From assembly GCA_937625935.1 (NCBI GenBank), contig OW569384.1, positions 62,001-126,000 on the forward strand: a stretch of 64,000 bases of DNA, in the 5' to 3' direction. How positions within the stretch are numbered: the stretch's first letter is position 1; the number at the start of each line of letters is the position of its first letter. The notes under the pieces were generated by a model. The model searched no databases. It worked only from the letters and a program-made list of their open reading frames with translations, and was not told the DNA's origin. The DNA is from Tetramitus jugosus (taxonomy: Eukaryota > Heterolobosea > Eutetramitea > Acrasida > Vahlkampfiidae). This document shows positions 30,000-40,390 of the stretch, one piece after another. A program made the position numbers and the translations under genes.

Positions 30000-30391
30000 T
30001 CTTTCTTGTTTCGTGATATGATAATGCTTGAACGTATTGGTCAACAAGGGTAACAAGGCGATGGCAACGAAGCAGAGTACTTCATGGATTATAGCATCCA
30101 ACAGAACTCCTTCAGCCATCCTGAAGAGGAGTCATCCAATCCCTCCCGCTTATCGCATCGTCATCTTCAATGAAACATATTGGGTTCGAACGGATCTCTT
30201 TCTCAAGACAGACCGTAAATGTCGGGAGCGTCGTTCGAAGTTTGGCTGTTGAACTATTTTCGTACTTATTCGGATCCAAAAATTGTTTCCACTACTCATG
30301 AGTATTATCAATCAGCAGATTGGGTTCTGTCGCGAGCACTGAAAACGAAACACTTCTACGAACCCACAAATACCACAAATACAACAACAAG
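30000..30391. other. Intergenic, no clear gene
   Basis: A 63-75 codon plus frame (30028-30252) is open, but I cannot separate it from chance. The last ~70 bp are A/C-rich leader sequence of the next small gene. Confidence 0.35.
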
Positions 30392-30607
30392 ATGATTAAG
30401 CGTCGCGAACCCATATTCTCTGGTATTTTTCCACTCAAGATCAAAGCCAATTTTCTGCCCAGAGTTCTTCTCGGTGTTGGTCTCGTTGCTTTCATGATCT
30501 CTCATCACGACGAAGAGCAGCATCGTAACTCTGTGTCAATGCACGACCCTTCAAGGCATCCTGCCACTCCTGGTTATCCAAAGAAGGCTCACCATGCTAA
30601 GCAATAA
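30392..30607 (+). CDS. Small single-pass membrane protein, 71 aa
   Basis: The ATG at 30392 follows an ACAACAACAAG leader like that of other genes here; the frame is open back to 30320. The N-terminus is basic (MIKRREPIFSGIFPLKIK), then a hydrophobic helix at about 22-40 (FLPRVLLGVGLVAFMIS), then a His/Pro-rich tail. Size and shape fit a mitochondrial inner-membrane subunit or assembly factor, but I recognise no specific family. Confidence 0.5.
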   Translation: MIKRREPIFSGIFPLKIKANFLPRVLLGVGLVAFMISHHDEEQHRNSVSMHDPSRHPATPGYPKKAHHAKQ

Positions 30608-30919
30608 ATACTGTCAAGTCATGTGTCACATTTATTCCTTCATCATGATGATCCGTTCGTTGCTCTTCGTTCAGAACCACAAGGACCGTAGAGCGTCTTC
30701 GAGATCCTAAAAATGAGCGAAAAAATGTCCTTACGCAGCCGAACGTTCAATCAAAATTCCAATTCGAGCCAATCAACAAGGACCGCCACATCATGCATCG
30801 ACGAAAAAAAAACTGCGAATTCCCAAGTTTCGACGCCGATAGAAAAAAAGCTTCGAACAACCATATAATATCACACGTGTGTGCAACAAAAAAAGTACAT
30901 ACCATAGCAACAAAAAAAA

Positions 30920-32257
30920 ATGTCTGTTCAAAGGAGTTTACTACTCACCGTTCCACACAAGGTTGGTGCACTCAAGAAATCACTGGACGTTCTCAGCTCT
31001 CTCAACATTAATCTGATCAAATTGGAGAGCAAACCAAGTCCAGGCAACCCTGCAAACAAGTACGAGTTTATTGTCGATGTGGAGGAGAGTGTTCCTCGGG
31101 ACAGTCTCCAACAAGCCATCAATAAGCTTCGAAACTCTCCTGATGCCTGTGAGCGAGTCACTCTTCTTGGATCGGAGAAAATACCATGGTTCCCGCGTAA
31201 AATTTCGGACATTGATTTCTTTCAGAAGCAAACACTAGAGGCGGGATCGGAGTTACAATCCGATCACCCGGGCTTTAGTGATGACGTCTACAGAGAGCGC
31301 AGAAAGCAAATTGCAGAGATTGCGCAATCATACAAACACGGAACACCCATTCCCCGTGTCAAATACACAAAGGAGGAACATGAGACATGGAAAGTTGTCT
31401 ACCAAAAGCTAACATCCTACTATCCAAAGTATGCTTGTTCACAGCTCAACTTTATCATGCCATTGCTTCAACAAAACTGTGGTTACTCTGAGAACAATAT
31501 TCCCCAGTTGGAAGACATTTCTCAGTTCCTAAAGTCGACCACTGGCTTTCGGTTGAGACCAGTGAGTGGTCTCTTATCTGGTCGTGATTTTCTCAATGGA
31601 TTGGCATTCCGTGTCTTCCATTCGACACAATACCTGAGACATCACACTCGTCCATTCTACACACCTGAGCCAGATATCGTCCATGAGTTGTTGGGTCATG
31701 CACCCATGTTTGCCGATCAGGACTTTGCAGAGTTTTCTCAAGAAATTGGATTGGCTTCCTTGGGCGCCACCGATGAGGATTTGAAGAAATTGGCCACACT
31801 GTACTGGTTCACTGTTGAATTTGGTGTGTGCAAGCAGGATGGTGAGAGAAGGGCGTATGGTGCTGGATTGTTGAGCTCGTTTGGAGAGCTCGAATACAGT
31901 ATGAGTTTGCATGCAGACAAGCCAAGGTTCCTACCTTTTGAACCCATGAAGACCTGTGATCAAGAATATCCAATCACAACCTATCAACCGTTGTACTTTG
32001 AGGCAGACAGCTTTGATCACATGAAGGAACAAATGCGAAAGTATGCCGGTCAACTCAACAGACCATTTGCCGTTCGTTACAACCCATACACGCTGAGTGT
32101 TGAAGTGTTGGATCATTCGAAGAAGCTCTTGCCTATTGCACACTCGCTGCAGTCTCAATTGGACACACTGAAGAGTGGTCTTGAAAAGTTGCGTACTTTG
32201 GAAGAGCGTCAACAAATTTTGGAGTTTGAGAGACTCGTGGGAGGACAACAACAGTAA
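30920..32257 (+). CDS. Aromatic amino acid hydroxylase, phenylalanine 4-hydroxylase type
   Basis: 445 aa, no intron. An N-terminal ACT regulatory domain (about 5-55: SLLLTVPHKVGALKKSLDVL) precedes the catalytic domain. Iron ligands are His255 and His260 in PDIVHELLGHAPMF and Glu300 in YWFTVEFG; the pterin-side GLLSSFGELEYS motif is present, and a C-terminal helix may form tetramers. It converts phenylalanine to tyrosine with tetrahydrobiopterin and O2. Tyrosine or tryptophan hydroxylase activity cannot be excluded by eye, but a single protist member usually acts on Phe. A long A-rich leader with AAAAAAAAATG precedes the start. Confidence 0.93.
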   Translation: MSVQRSLLLTVPHKVGALKKSLDVLSSLNINLIKLESKPSPGNPANKYEFIVDVEESVPRDSLQQAINKLRNSPDACERVTLLGSEKIPWFPRKISDIDFFQKQTLEAGSELQSDHPGFSDDVYRERRKQIAEIAQSYKHGTPIPRVKYTKEEHETWKVVYQKLTSYYPKYACSQLNFIMPLLQQNCGYSENNIPQLEDISQFLKSTTGFRLRPVSGLLSGRDFLNGLAFRVFHSTQYLRHHTRPFYTPEPDIVHELLGHAPMFADQDFAEFSQEIGLASLGATDEDLKKLATLYWFTVEFGVCKQDGERRAYGAGLLSSFGELEYSMSLHADKPRFLPFEPMKTCDQEYPITTYQPLYFEADSFDHMKEQMRKYAGQLNRPFAVRYNPYTLSVEVLDHSKKLLPIAHSLQSQLDTLKSGLEKLRTLEERQQILEFERLVGGQQQ

Positions 32258-32432
32258 GTTCGGAATATATAACACACAACAGCAAGGATAAGGACAACAA
32301 TCAAGATTTTTCAAAGAAGCTTAAATAAAGGAAACGGAACAAATTGCCCTAGGTGTAAATTGGATGGGTATTAGATTTCGAGTTATTCTTATTTATTTGG
32401 TTGTCGTTGTTCGTTGTGTGTGGTTTGGGTTC

Positions 32433-33005
32433 TTAGAGAGCTGGGGCGAATTGTGCATTTTGTTCCCTGACTTTTTGCATGTGAAGATTGAATTGTTCCA
32501 CATCGGCCAATCGCTGTGCTCGTCTCTCGATATTCTCCTGTGGAATATATCTCCAAAGACCCTTCTTCAACAGATTTGGCATGGAAACTGGTTGTGGCGT
32601 CACTTGCTTACCGTTCCATGTTTTTATGCCCCATGCGATACCATGTCTACCATCCTGTACAATGCAGTGATCATCACAGCAAAATTCGAAAAAAAAAATG
32701 CAAAAACAAAATGTGTGTCAACATCATCTATCTACACAATATAACAGTTCAAGTTCATTCATCCATCCATATATCGATTCAATCACACATACAGGTTGAA
32801 CATTGATTTTGGTCACTTGAAAGAAACATCCAGGTGTCCATTGCTTTTGTCTGAACAACATTCCAACACCATTTCTTGGCTGCAATGTCGCAATTTCAAA
32901 AAAGTTGTTTCCTCGTTTGGTTGCATTGATTTTTTTGGCAACGTCAATTGCCTTTGTTAGGATGTCTCTAGGCTTAGTTGCAATGTATGCGGCTTTGGAA
33001 CTCAT
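32433..33005 (-). CDS. Mitochondrial small-subunit ribosomal protein mS34 (MRPS34-like)
   Basis: Exon 1 32793-33005 and exon 2 32433-32654, with a 138 nt intron (GTATGTG...GTACAG) in phase 0, give 144 aa. The pattern RNGVGMLFRQKQWTPGCFFQV, then DGRHGIAWGIKTWNGK, matches the core of MRPS34 (Gly-rich turn, a conserved Trp, Cys-aromatic strand, and G-K/I-A-W-G-x-x-T-W/F-x-G-K). It is shorter than the animal protein, ending with a basic helix. It should be part of the mitoribosome small subunit. Divergent from the repeat protein at 33430. Confidence 0.75.
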
Positions 33006-33429
33006 ATGACTCAAAAAATAATGATTCAATAATTGCTTGTTGGAGATGATTTTTTTTGTTTGTTGCAATTCTTGTGTGAGTTTTCCCGGTACGATTATTT
33101 CGCCGAAATGCTCCGATCGCAATACAACGCATACCGGTGCGGAGAAGAAACAGAATTCTGGGATTCGGTTCCTCGTTGATCAGAAACGTCACAGTCTGCC
33201 GTTTTGTAAGACGAAACAGAAATACAATTCCAATATTTTTGAGAAATGTGTGACAACTAAATTAGCTCAAGGAGTAGAGGTTTATACTGCTCTTGTTATT
33301 CCAGATCAGTCTGGACAAACCGACACCCCTTTTATTGGGAGCTCGTTGTTAGTGTTCCACAACCTCCAGAAAAACAAACCAAATACAACTAACTTTGAAA
33401 CCTCAAACTACATACACCTGCACATAACA

Positions 33430-33798
33430 ATGGTTGAGACAAGAGGATCACATATCAGAGAACATCACAAGTTGGACTTTGTCCTAAATCACGACAACTT
33501 TGAGTTGTTGGATCACCACAGGAACACTAGAGGTGACTTGACCATGGTTTTCATGAACAAGAACACTGGAAAGAAGTTGTCGTTCCCTAACGTGAACCCA
33601 GACCACATTCCAAGAGACTACCTCTCAGGAAAGAGATCCACTGGTCAATATAGAATGCATCATACCTTGGATGAGATTAGAAATGATGCTGACTATGAAG
33701 AGATTGACTCTCATTTGAATGCTTATGGTAACATGACTTATGTTTATGAGAACAAGAAAACTGGTGAAGAAGTTGTTTTCCCTAATGTCAGTATCTAA
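33430..33798 (+). CDS. Unknown 122-aa protein with two internal repeats
   Basis: The ATG at 33430 follows an ACATAACA leader; the frame is open upstream but not protein-like. Two copies of a ~36-residue unit are visible: one ending GDLTMVFMNKNTGKKLSFPN, the other GNMTYVYENKKTGEEVVFPN. The shared core is D-x-H-N-x-x-G-x-x-T-x-V-x-x-N-K-x-T-G-x-x-x-x-FPNV. The alternating pattern suggests beta hairpins. The high share of AAG, TTG and CCA codons and the clean start suggest good expression. Family not recognised. Confidence 0.65.
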   Translation: MVETRGSHIREHHKLDFVLNHDNFELLDHHRNTRGDLTMVFMNKNTGKKLSFPNVNPDHIPRDYLSGKRSTGQYRMHHTLDEIRNDADYEEIDSHLNAYGNMTYVYENKKTGEEVVFPNVSI

Positions 33799-33917
33799 GC
33801 AAGAAACCAAAGAGAGAGATTTAAGTGTGTTCCTTGGGTGGTTTGGGCAAACGTTCAAATCAAATGTACATATTTTCTTGGGTGATGACACAATAAATAT
33901 TTCTTGCTTACAAAACT

Positions 33918-34250
33918 TTACAAATCCTTTCTCGGGAATTCCTCTTGATGTGTGTCGAAAGAGTCAGAGGAATGATTGTCATGAGTATCGTCCAGGTCAG
34001 TGAAGCGCTGTTCTCGATCATTCTTCACTTCTTCTTTGTGTGGCCTCAATTTTTGCACCACCTTCTCCTGAAAGTACATTTTGTACAGAGAGTAGAGGCC
34101 AGCAGCTGCTGCCCACGTAAAGGCAAACTTTAGAATCCCTTCTTTCCTTGACATCACCGAATGCAAACTACGTTTTCTTGGTTTTTTTGATCTGATCACT
34201 GTTGCTATTTTCTGCTTGGTTCTTTCTGTCTGCTCTTCACCACAAGGCAT
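33918..34250 (-). CDS. Small membrane protein, 110 aa, unknown
   Basis: ATG-led frame; Met33 is an alternative start. Basic N-terminus (KKPRKRSLHS), one hydrophobic helix at about 41-57 (FAFTWAAAAGLYSLYKMYF), then an acidic/His-rich tail ending HQEEFPRKDL. Positive-inside logic puts the basic end in the cytosol or matrix. No family recognised. It starts 333 bp from the divergent CBS gene. Confidence 0.5.
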   Translation of the reverse strand: MPCGEEQTERTKQKIATVIRSKKPRKRSLHSVMSRKEGILKFAFTWAAAAGLYSLYKMYFQEKVVQKLRPHKEEVKNDREQRFTDLDDTHDNHSSDSFDTHQEEFPRKDL

Positions 34251-34583
34251 TCAAAGCAGAATAGCTCTGGACGGCGTGAGGTGTCTATTATGCATTCATA
34301 TGAATAAGAAGTTGAATGTTAACTCAGGTTGCGGCTGTTGAAAAGCCAGAGAGATCTGATATCTGATCCCTTGTTCGTCCCAGTCTCCGAATCTCCGTTT
34401 CAATACAAAAAAAAGACGCCAGTCAACCAAAGTCAACTCGGTCACAATATTTAGAACATTCAACACGACATACAACCAATAGTCAAAGTTTTAGTGCGCA
34501 ATTGGTCACGATCACAATAAAACGGTTTCACATAGACGTACACCCCAACAACGAACATCAATCTACTACTACATTACAATATC
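34251..34583. promoter_or_regulatory. Divergent promoter region
   Basis: 333 bp between a minus start (34250) and the CBS gene start (34584). The last ~80 bp are rich in CAACA repeats, the leader style common to genes in this window. No further element identified. Confidence 0.35.
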
Positions 34584-35791
34584 ATGTCTGCTCAAACCAT
34601 CAGCCCAGCAATGGCTGCCCTCTCATCCGACAACAAACTGTTCCGACATGATGCGTCATCCTCTTCAGACAACAAGAATCTCCTCGATCTACTAAAGTCG
34701 ACCAAAGTGCAAGATTTGGCACAGTCGCAACAGGGAAGCCAAGTGGTGATTCTCAACAAGGATGAAACCATTATTTCAGCTCTCAAGGTATGTCTGACAC
34801 ACCAACCAACACCAGAATTGTATTCCATTTTCAAAAAAGCATGACATACTCATTATCTCACACAATACAATACCATTCTCACCATTTATACTCACACGAA
34901 TTCACTCAATAATTCCCACAACGCTTTTCCTAGAAATTAATGGAGGTAGGAGTAGTTTCTGCACCTGTCGTACACACGGACGAAGACCACAAAGAAGGTG
35001 TCGGACTCATTGACACATTGGACATTATGGCTTACATTGTAGAGCTGTTTAGTGATGCCGAAAACAGACACCACAACCTGTTTGATCGATTACAAGGAGC
35101 TCAACTCGCTTCCATGAAAATTGGCAACATTTCTGATTTTGCTCACAATCCCTATACACCAATTGAGATGAACAAGAGTCTGTACGATGCGTGCAAGCTC
35201 ATGGTCAAAACAAGCTCTCACAGGTGTCCAATTGTTGACAATGACGGTAAAATTGTCAGTGTCCTCACACAGTCGGCGCTCGTTGGCTTCTTGGCCAAGA
35301 ACATGAACGCTACGAGTGAACTGTGCAGAGCACAAGTAGGAGAGTTACACTTGGGCACACGACCCGTGATCACCGTTCCAAAAACAATGAGAGCCATCGA
35401 TGCGTTCAAAGTGATGCACGAACACAAGATTAGTGGTCTGGGAGTGATTGACTCGAGTGGCATACTGATTGGTAACTTGTCTGCGAGAGATTTGAAGCAC
35501 CTTGATGCCAACAATCTTCATTCGTGCATGTACACGAGTGCCAGCAGTTTTATTCAACGAGTGAGAGCCAACATGATCAACATTGCTCATCCTGCCATCT
35601 CGTGCACCGATGAAACAGAATTGGGATTCGTGATTGGTCGACTGGCCACCAACAGAATACATAGACTGTACATTTGTGATAGAGAATTGAGACCAGTGGG
35701 TGTCATTTCACTGAGAGATGTTCTCGGTTGTGTTTTGGACAGGATTGACACCAACACTAACACCAACGAATCTTCTTCTTCTCAATCTTGA
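34584..35791 (+). CDS. CBS-domain protein (four CBS motifs, AMPK-gamma/SNF4-like layout)
   Basis: Exons 34584-34787 and 34934-35791, with a 146 nt intron (GTATGT...TCCTAG) in phase 0, give 353 aa. Four CBS motifs follow in order: VILNKDETIISALK with GVGLIDTLDIMAYIV; HRCPIVDNDGKIVSVLTQSAL; ISGLGVIDSSGILIGNLSAR; HRLYICDRELRPVGVISLRD. Two Bateman pairs of this kind bind adenine nucleotides and act as energy or metabolite sensors. AMPK gamma is one possibility; plant-type SNF4-like CBS proteins are another. The Ser-rich N-terminal 30 residues are probably disordered. Confidence 0.8.
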
Positions 35792-35990
35792 GACAAAGTT
35801 TGGTGGTGTAAATGCGGCCGACAACATAACAGTTCAAATAAATTTCATAATCATCATTGTATATTGCAATATGCACGTATTTACAAGATCTCATTTCATC
35901 AATTTTTTGAAGTTTTTTCATCACTTTTTCACACTTGTCAAATCTCATTCCAGATCATCTTTCATCAGACGTCTTCTCTGCTTTGCACAT

Positions 35991-36242
35991 TCACAATTTG
36001 TGTTGTGCATGTTGATTGGCCAATTTCGCTTTCTCAATCGATCGTTTCACTGTTTCTTGCGCTTTCAATCTTTGATCCACGGAAAAATCAGACAGGTGGA
36101 AGTGATCATTGGGAAAGAGAGCATCTGCAACGACACTCACATCTTTTTCAACTTTTTGAACCACAATGGGTGCGATTCTGCGGAATCCAATCACTGGAAG
36201 AACGGTTTTGGTTGCTCGGATCAATAGACTCTGCAATACCAT
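35991..36242 (-). CDS. Small protein with mitochondrial-type N-terminus, 83 aa
   Basis: ATG-led frame. The first ~25 residues (MVLQSLLIRATKTVLPVIGF) have Arg/Lys, hydrophobics and no acids, as in a mitochondrial presequence. The rest is hydrophilic and helical, ending KAKLANQHAQHKL. Overlapping plus-strand frames exist but look antisense. Not recognised. It lies 82 bp after the stop of Arp1, on the same strand. Confidence 0.45.
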   Translation of the reverse strand: MVLQSLLIRATKTVLPVIGFRRIAPIVVQKVEKDVSVVADALFPNDHFHLSDFSVDQRLKAQETVKRSIEKAKLANQHAQHKL

Positions 36243-36323
36243 TTGTTGTTGTTGTTGTGTTGGGATTCAAGTTGTGGTTTACTTGTTGTTTTTGTTTTTG
36301 TTATTGTTTTTGTTGTTATTGTT

Positions 36324-37624
36324 TCAAAAGGTGTTTCTCAAGACAACACTTGGTCCTTGCTCGAGGTATTGTTGTCGGGTAATCCACATGTCTTTGAATG
36401 TGGAGAGTGAAGCTAAAATACTGCCACCAATCCAAACAGAGTTCTTTCTGTTTTGAGCAGCCATTAAGCGAATGTGAGTTCTCTCTTGAGTCATTTGATG
36501 CAACTCGTGCAAGATTCTATCTGGGAACTTGTTGAACATGGTGGAACCTCCAGCCAATACGATATCACTGTACATTTGTGGTCTCAGGTCTCGATCTATC
36601 TTTTGGATCGAGTTGAACAGAACTTCGTGAACTCCTTGATACTCGAGACCGATTAACGCTGGTCTGAACAAGATCTCTGGTGCTCTGAATCGTTCAGATC
36701 CCAGAGAAATAGGAGTTCCATCAGGAAGTTTAAACACTCGATCATCTCCAGCTTCTCCTCTCTCGCTCAATTCCAATTCTTTTGAGTAAGAAGTAGCAAC
36801 GTACATGATCGACTCAGATTCCTTGATGGATCTGACCATTTCGAGTTCAGAGCTCGTATCCATATTGAAACCCTTCAACCTTAGTAGTAGTTGAAGATAC
36901 TTTGTCACATCTCTTCCAGCAACGTCCACTCGATTGATTGCATTTGTAATGGCGTATCCATTGTAGATGGGAACTGCATGAGTAACTCCATCTCCACAAT
37001 CCAACACGATACCTGTTGTTTTCAACGTTGCATACAATCCCAACACTGCTTGCATGACACAAAAGAAGAAGGGAACCTCAAACTTCTCAAAGAAAATCTG
37101 GGCAGCTTTCTCTCGGTTTCCCATAGGGTTCAAAGCTGCTTCAGTCAATAAAACTGGATGTTCTTCCTTGTCCACCTGAAGTTGCTTGTAACAATAATCC
37201 CATATATTCTCCATTGCTTCCCAATCTGTCACTACACCATGTTCCATTGGATAGCTGAGTTTCAGTATCCCTCTATGTTCCTCTGCGAAATTTCCGACAA
37301 AATAATCTTGATTACTTCCAGTTTCGTACATTACTTTGGTGTGTTTTGGTCTTCCAACGCTGGAGTTCATTGCTGGTCAGCTCTTGTTGTTCAAGTCAGA
37401 TATCATTAGGGAAACTTTGTTAACAAAACATACAAATTCCGTATAATTTTCTTTGGATTTTCATCTCCTCCAAATCCAATCTTTACCATTCCAGATCCCT
37501 GTTCATTGATTCATTGATTGATATCCATACACAACTCTTTAGTTTGTTGAGGGCCTAGCTAAACCATAAAATGGATAAGTGAATGACTTACATTATCTAT
37601 AACGACTGCATCATTTGTAATCAT
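36324..37624 (-). CDS. Actin-related protein Arp1 (centractin), three exons
   Basis: Exons 37592-37624 (33 nt), 37434-37498 (65 nt) and 36324-37359. Introns of 93 nt (GTAAGT...AACAG) and 74 nt (GTATGT...CTCCAG) match in phase and restore VVIDN/GSGMVKIGFGGDENP and IIRNF/VGRPKH. The product is 377 aa, against 376 for human ARP1. ATP-site blocks are LDCGDGVTHAVPIYNGYAI and DIVLAGGSTMF; the end WITRQQYLEQGP is typical of Arp1. It forms the short filament of dynactin, which links dynein to cargo. The apparent ATG at 37370 falls inside intron 2, so a model starting there would be wrong. Confidence 0.92.
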
Positions 37625-37794
37625 TATTCTCTCTCTATCTGCTATGACAGGCGTGTACTATCGATCACTCAATGCGTCCACACTCAAACTGTAAATAATT
37701 CACTGATCTCCTTGGCGGAGTTCACAATTTTTCCCGCGCTTCATTTCCACACAGCCAAAGAAAAAAAAAGCGTGGAAGAAACAACAACGACCCA
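37625..37794. promoter_or_regulatory. Bidirectional promoter, Arp1 / RNase P p30, with E2F-like site
   Basis: 170 bp between divergent ATGs. TTTCCCGC at 37730-37737 fits the E2F consensus TTTSSCGC; a GGCGG lies 16 bp before it. The same 8-mer in reverse occurs at 48311-48318. Confidence 0.45.
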
Positions 37795-39008
37795 ATGTTC
37801 ATTGAGACCAACATTCCAATTAATCTCGATCAAATCGATGAGAATCAACTCATCAATACTTGCTTCTTCCTACAAAATTGTATGTGACACCACCACCAAC
37901 AACTTGTTTTTCTTTGACCACTTGATCATCATCACAACAACTAAACAACAACAACAACTTAACGTCTTATTCATCGAACAATGGATCATGTATGTCAATG
38001 TATGGAAACAATATATATATAGTAGGATGGGACGGTGTCGTGTTCAACATGCACATTGGATCACACAACATTGACAAAATGGACTCTTATTTGACTCTTT
38101 TTCCTCTGCTTGTTCAAAAATTGTCTCATCGAGTCTCACTAGGACAAAATTTCAACCATAATAACAATGACAATAATAATAATAATAATAATAGTAGTAA
38201 TAATAATAGTAGTGAACATTTGAACATTTATTTTTCATCGCCTCTTTGCATCAAAAACGCGACTCGCATTCGACCAACAACAACAACAACAACATCATGT
38301 GTGAAATTTCAAATCTTTTCGCGATTGACATTTATTGAAAATTTCAAATCGTTTGCCAGATTGAATTTTGATGAAGAAAAATTTCGTGTCATTGATCTAT
38401 TGTCCATTGTGCCGACCAGTGTTTCTCAGTTGAGAGCACTCGTTCTAAAGTTGAATGTCGATATCATTGGATTGCACTATGATCTTCACAATAACATTTC
38501 GAAAAATCACTTGAATGACTATAGTATCACGAGTGGTGTTCCGTTGAATGATTGGATATCACTGGGCAAGAGTCACAGAGAGATATTAACGACGGGAAAG
38601 CGTCAAATTGTTCAGTTGATGAAGAGACATGTTGGATTGGAGATTTGTTATGGTTATGCGATTCAGACTGAACAAGTCTATAGCAAGTTTATGCACTTGT
38701 TTACGAGTTTGATTCGATTGACCAAGAGTCAGAATATTATCATGGCCAATGGAGTGCACGATCAAACTGTTTTGAGGTCGCCGTATGATGTGTCGAATTT
38801 GGCTCTCATGGTCGGATTGGATCATTCGATTGGAAAGCATTTGATTACGACGCATGTACGAGAAGCGCTCATGCATGCAGAACAGAGATGCACGCTCAAA
38901 GGTATTGTTCATTTGAGTATTCAAGATCATGGACAGTCGGATGTTGCAGCGGAATCTAGCACGACAACTGCCAAGAAGAGACCTTTTAATCAAATGAGAA
39001 ACGAATAA
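37795..39008 (+). CDS. RNase P/MRP protein subunit p30 (RPP30/Rpp1)
   Basis: Exon 1 37795-37879 and exon 2 38023-39008, with a 143 nt intron (GTATGT...TATATAG), share one base of a Leu codon and give 356 aa. Splicing yields LINTCFFLQNLGWDGVVFNM, matching the first strand-helix of the p30 TIM-like barrel. Later family blocks: RQIVQLMKRHVGLEICYGYA, KSQNIIMANGV, RSPYDVSNLALMVGL and VREALMHAEQRCTLKGI. An Asn/Ser insert sits near residue 60. It acts in nuclear tRNA 5' processing and rRNA processing. Arp1 diverges from it; the stops of this gene and the actin-fragmin kinase converge 48 bp apart. Confidence 0.92.
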
Positions 39009-39056
39009 AATGATGTTGTTGTCTCACGACTTTGTGCTTGACAATATTTATTTCTA

Positions 39057-40298
39057 TTAACGCAAGTGTTCGTTTGAATGGTGGATCTCATCCATGATAC
39101 GGCACAGGAAATGAATGTCTATCGTATTCATTCCTTCTTTCCAGACATCGGCCCAATCAGATCCAGTGAGCATGTTGTTTGTGTGGCTCTTGAAGGTTTC
39201 CAATGTATCCCTATTCCATGTACTCACTTTCTCAACAATACTCACAAGTCCATCCATGATGCACTGCTTATCCTGGTCGCTAATTTCCTTTTCGTATCCA
39301 ACACTGTGTTCAAAGTAGTGACAAATGAGTTTCACCGTTTCACTCTCTTTACCACAGCTTCTGTTTCGCAATACATCTTGAATCACATTCCTCACACGTC
39401 TCAGGTAAATCTCCAGGTTGTCAGGTGCTGTAATGTGACTAATGGATTGATCAATGAGTACTAATTTGACATGATCACCATTATCCTCTGGCTGGCACGA
39501 AAAGAGTATATTACCTGCATTGCCTTCATTGTCCCACATATTACCTGGAATACGATCCCAATTATTTATCAACACATCAAACATGTACATGGCACCGATG
39601 TGACACCACACTGCCTCACTAAGGATTACATTATCAGGCAATCCCTCATCGGCAGTTACAGCATTGGGAACATACTCCATAAGCATGAAGAATGCTCTGT
39701 TCAGTTCCTTCTTTGCCTTCAAAATAATCACTTCATCATTGACAATACGTCTTCCATCGTCTCTATGAGTTATCTTACCGCTCAACAAGTGTTTACAGTG
39801 TCTCCAGTCAGATTTACTCTCAAAATGAGGCATATATTCAATGACGGCCACATGTGGAGTGTGCATACCGAGTTCTCTAGCCAATAAGCTGCAGAATATT
39901 TCTTGACAAATGGTAGATGTTCCCTTCACGACAACATACTGCCCCACGTTCTGTGTTTCAACAAAGAAGACTCCTGCTGTGGCATTGTTACTCAGATGAC
40001 AACCATGACATTGTGACCAACGAATGGGCGGATTGATCTGATCGTATCTATTCAATGGATACAATTGTTCATCTTCAGGCCAGAATCGATATGCAGTTTT
40101 GACTTTCGCCCGGGCAACCAGTTCGTTGGCAGCTGTCTGTAGTTGTTTTTGGCGCCAATTCGATGGTATGCTTGAGGAGAAACTTGGAGGAGGAATAGGC
40201 GGTGAGGGAGACGGAGAAAAGTTGAAGTTGTTTGGGAAACTTGATCTGTGACTGGTTGTTTGCTTTGGTGGAGGTGGTGGAGAATGCACAGAAAACAA
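39057..40298 (-). CDS. Actin-fragmin kinase-like protein, 5' exon unresolved
   Basis: 413 codons; the first codon is TTG, a stop precedes it, and the first in-frame ATG lies inside the kinase domain, so a 5' exon is missing. A 47 nt intron ending CACCAAAG at about 40263 could join it to an ATG near 40400, but that is weakly supported. After a Pro/Ser-rich lead comes the AFK catalytic pattern: VGQYVVVKGTSTICQEIFCS, then LMEYVPNAVT, VLINNWDRIPGNMWDNEGNA, GNILF, and LVLIDQSISH. AFK phosphorylates actin threonines in Physarum. WDRIPxxWDNEGNxxN carries the catalytic Asp and Asn. Its 5' end abuts a CPLC-family gene (stop at 40391). Confidence 0.8.
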   Translation of the reverse strand: MFSVHSPPPPPKQTTSHRSSFPNNFNFSPSPSPPIPPPSFSSSIPSNWRQKQLQTAANELVARAKVKTAYRFWPEDEQLYPLNRYDQINPPIRWSQCHGCHLSNNATAGVFFVETQNVGQYVVVKGTSTICQEIFCSLLARELGMHTPHVAVIEYMPHFESKSDWRHCKHLLSGKITHRDDGRRIVNDEVIILKAKKELNRAFFMLMEYVPNAVTADEGLPDNVILSEAVWCHIGAMYMFDVLINNWDRIPGNMWDNEGNAGNILFSCQPEDNGDHVKLVLIDQSISHITAPDNLEIYLRRVRNVIQDVLRNRSCGKESETVKLICHYFEHSVGYEKEISDQDKQCIMDGLVSIVEKVSTWNRDTLETFKSHTNNMLTGSDWADVWKEGMNTIDIHFLCRIMDEIHHSNEHLR

Positions 40299-40390
40299 TC
40301 AGATTAACAAAATGAAATGTGTGGGAGTTCCAGACAGAGTTCCAAACTCGAACAGAAACAGTTCCGGAACGAACAAGTGCAAAGGCTTTT

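Noticed and set aside
30028-30252. 74-codon plus frame
   Set aside because: Too short to separate from chance and lacks any motif.
33037-33429. Upstream extension of the repeat protein frame
   Set aside because: Antisense to the first part of mS34's upstream region and not protein-like; the ATG at 33430 follows a typical leader.
36324-37370. Arp1 starting at the ATG at 37370
   Set aside because: That ATG lies in the intron; splicing at CTCCAG/C restores IIRNFVGRPKH and the missing N-terminus.
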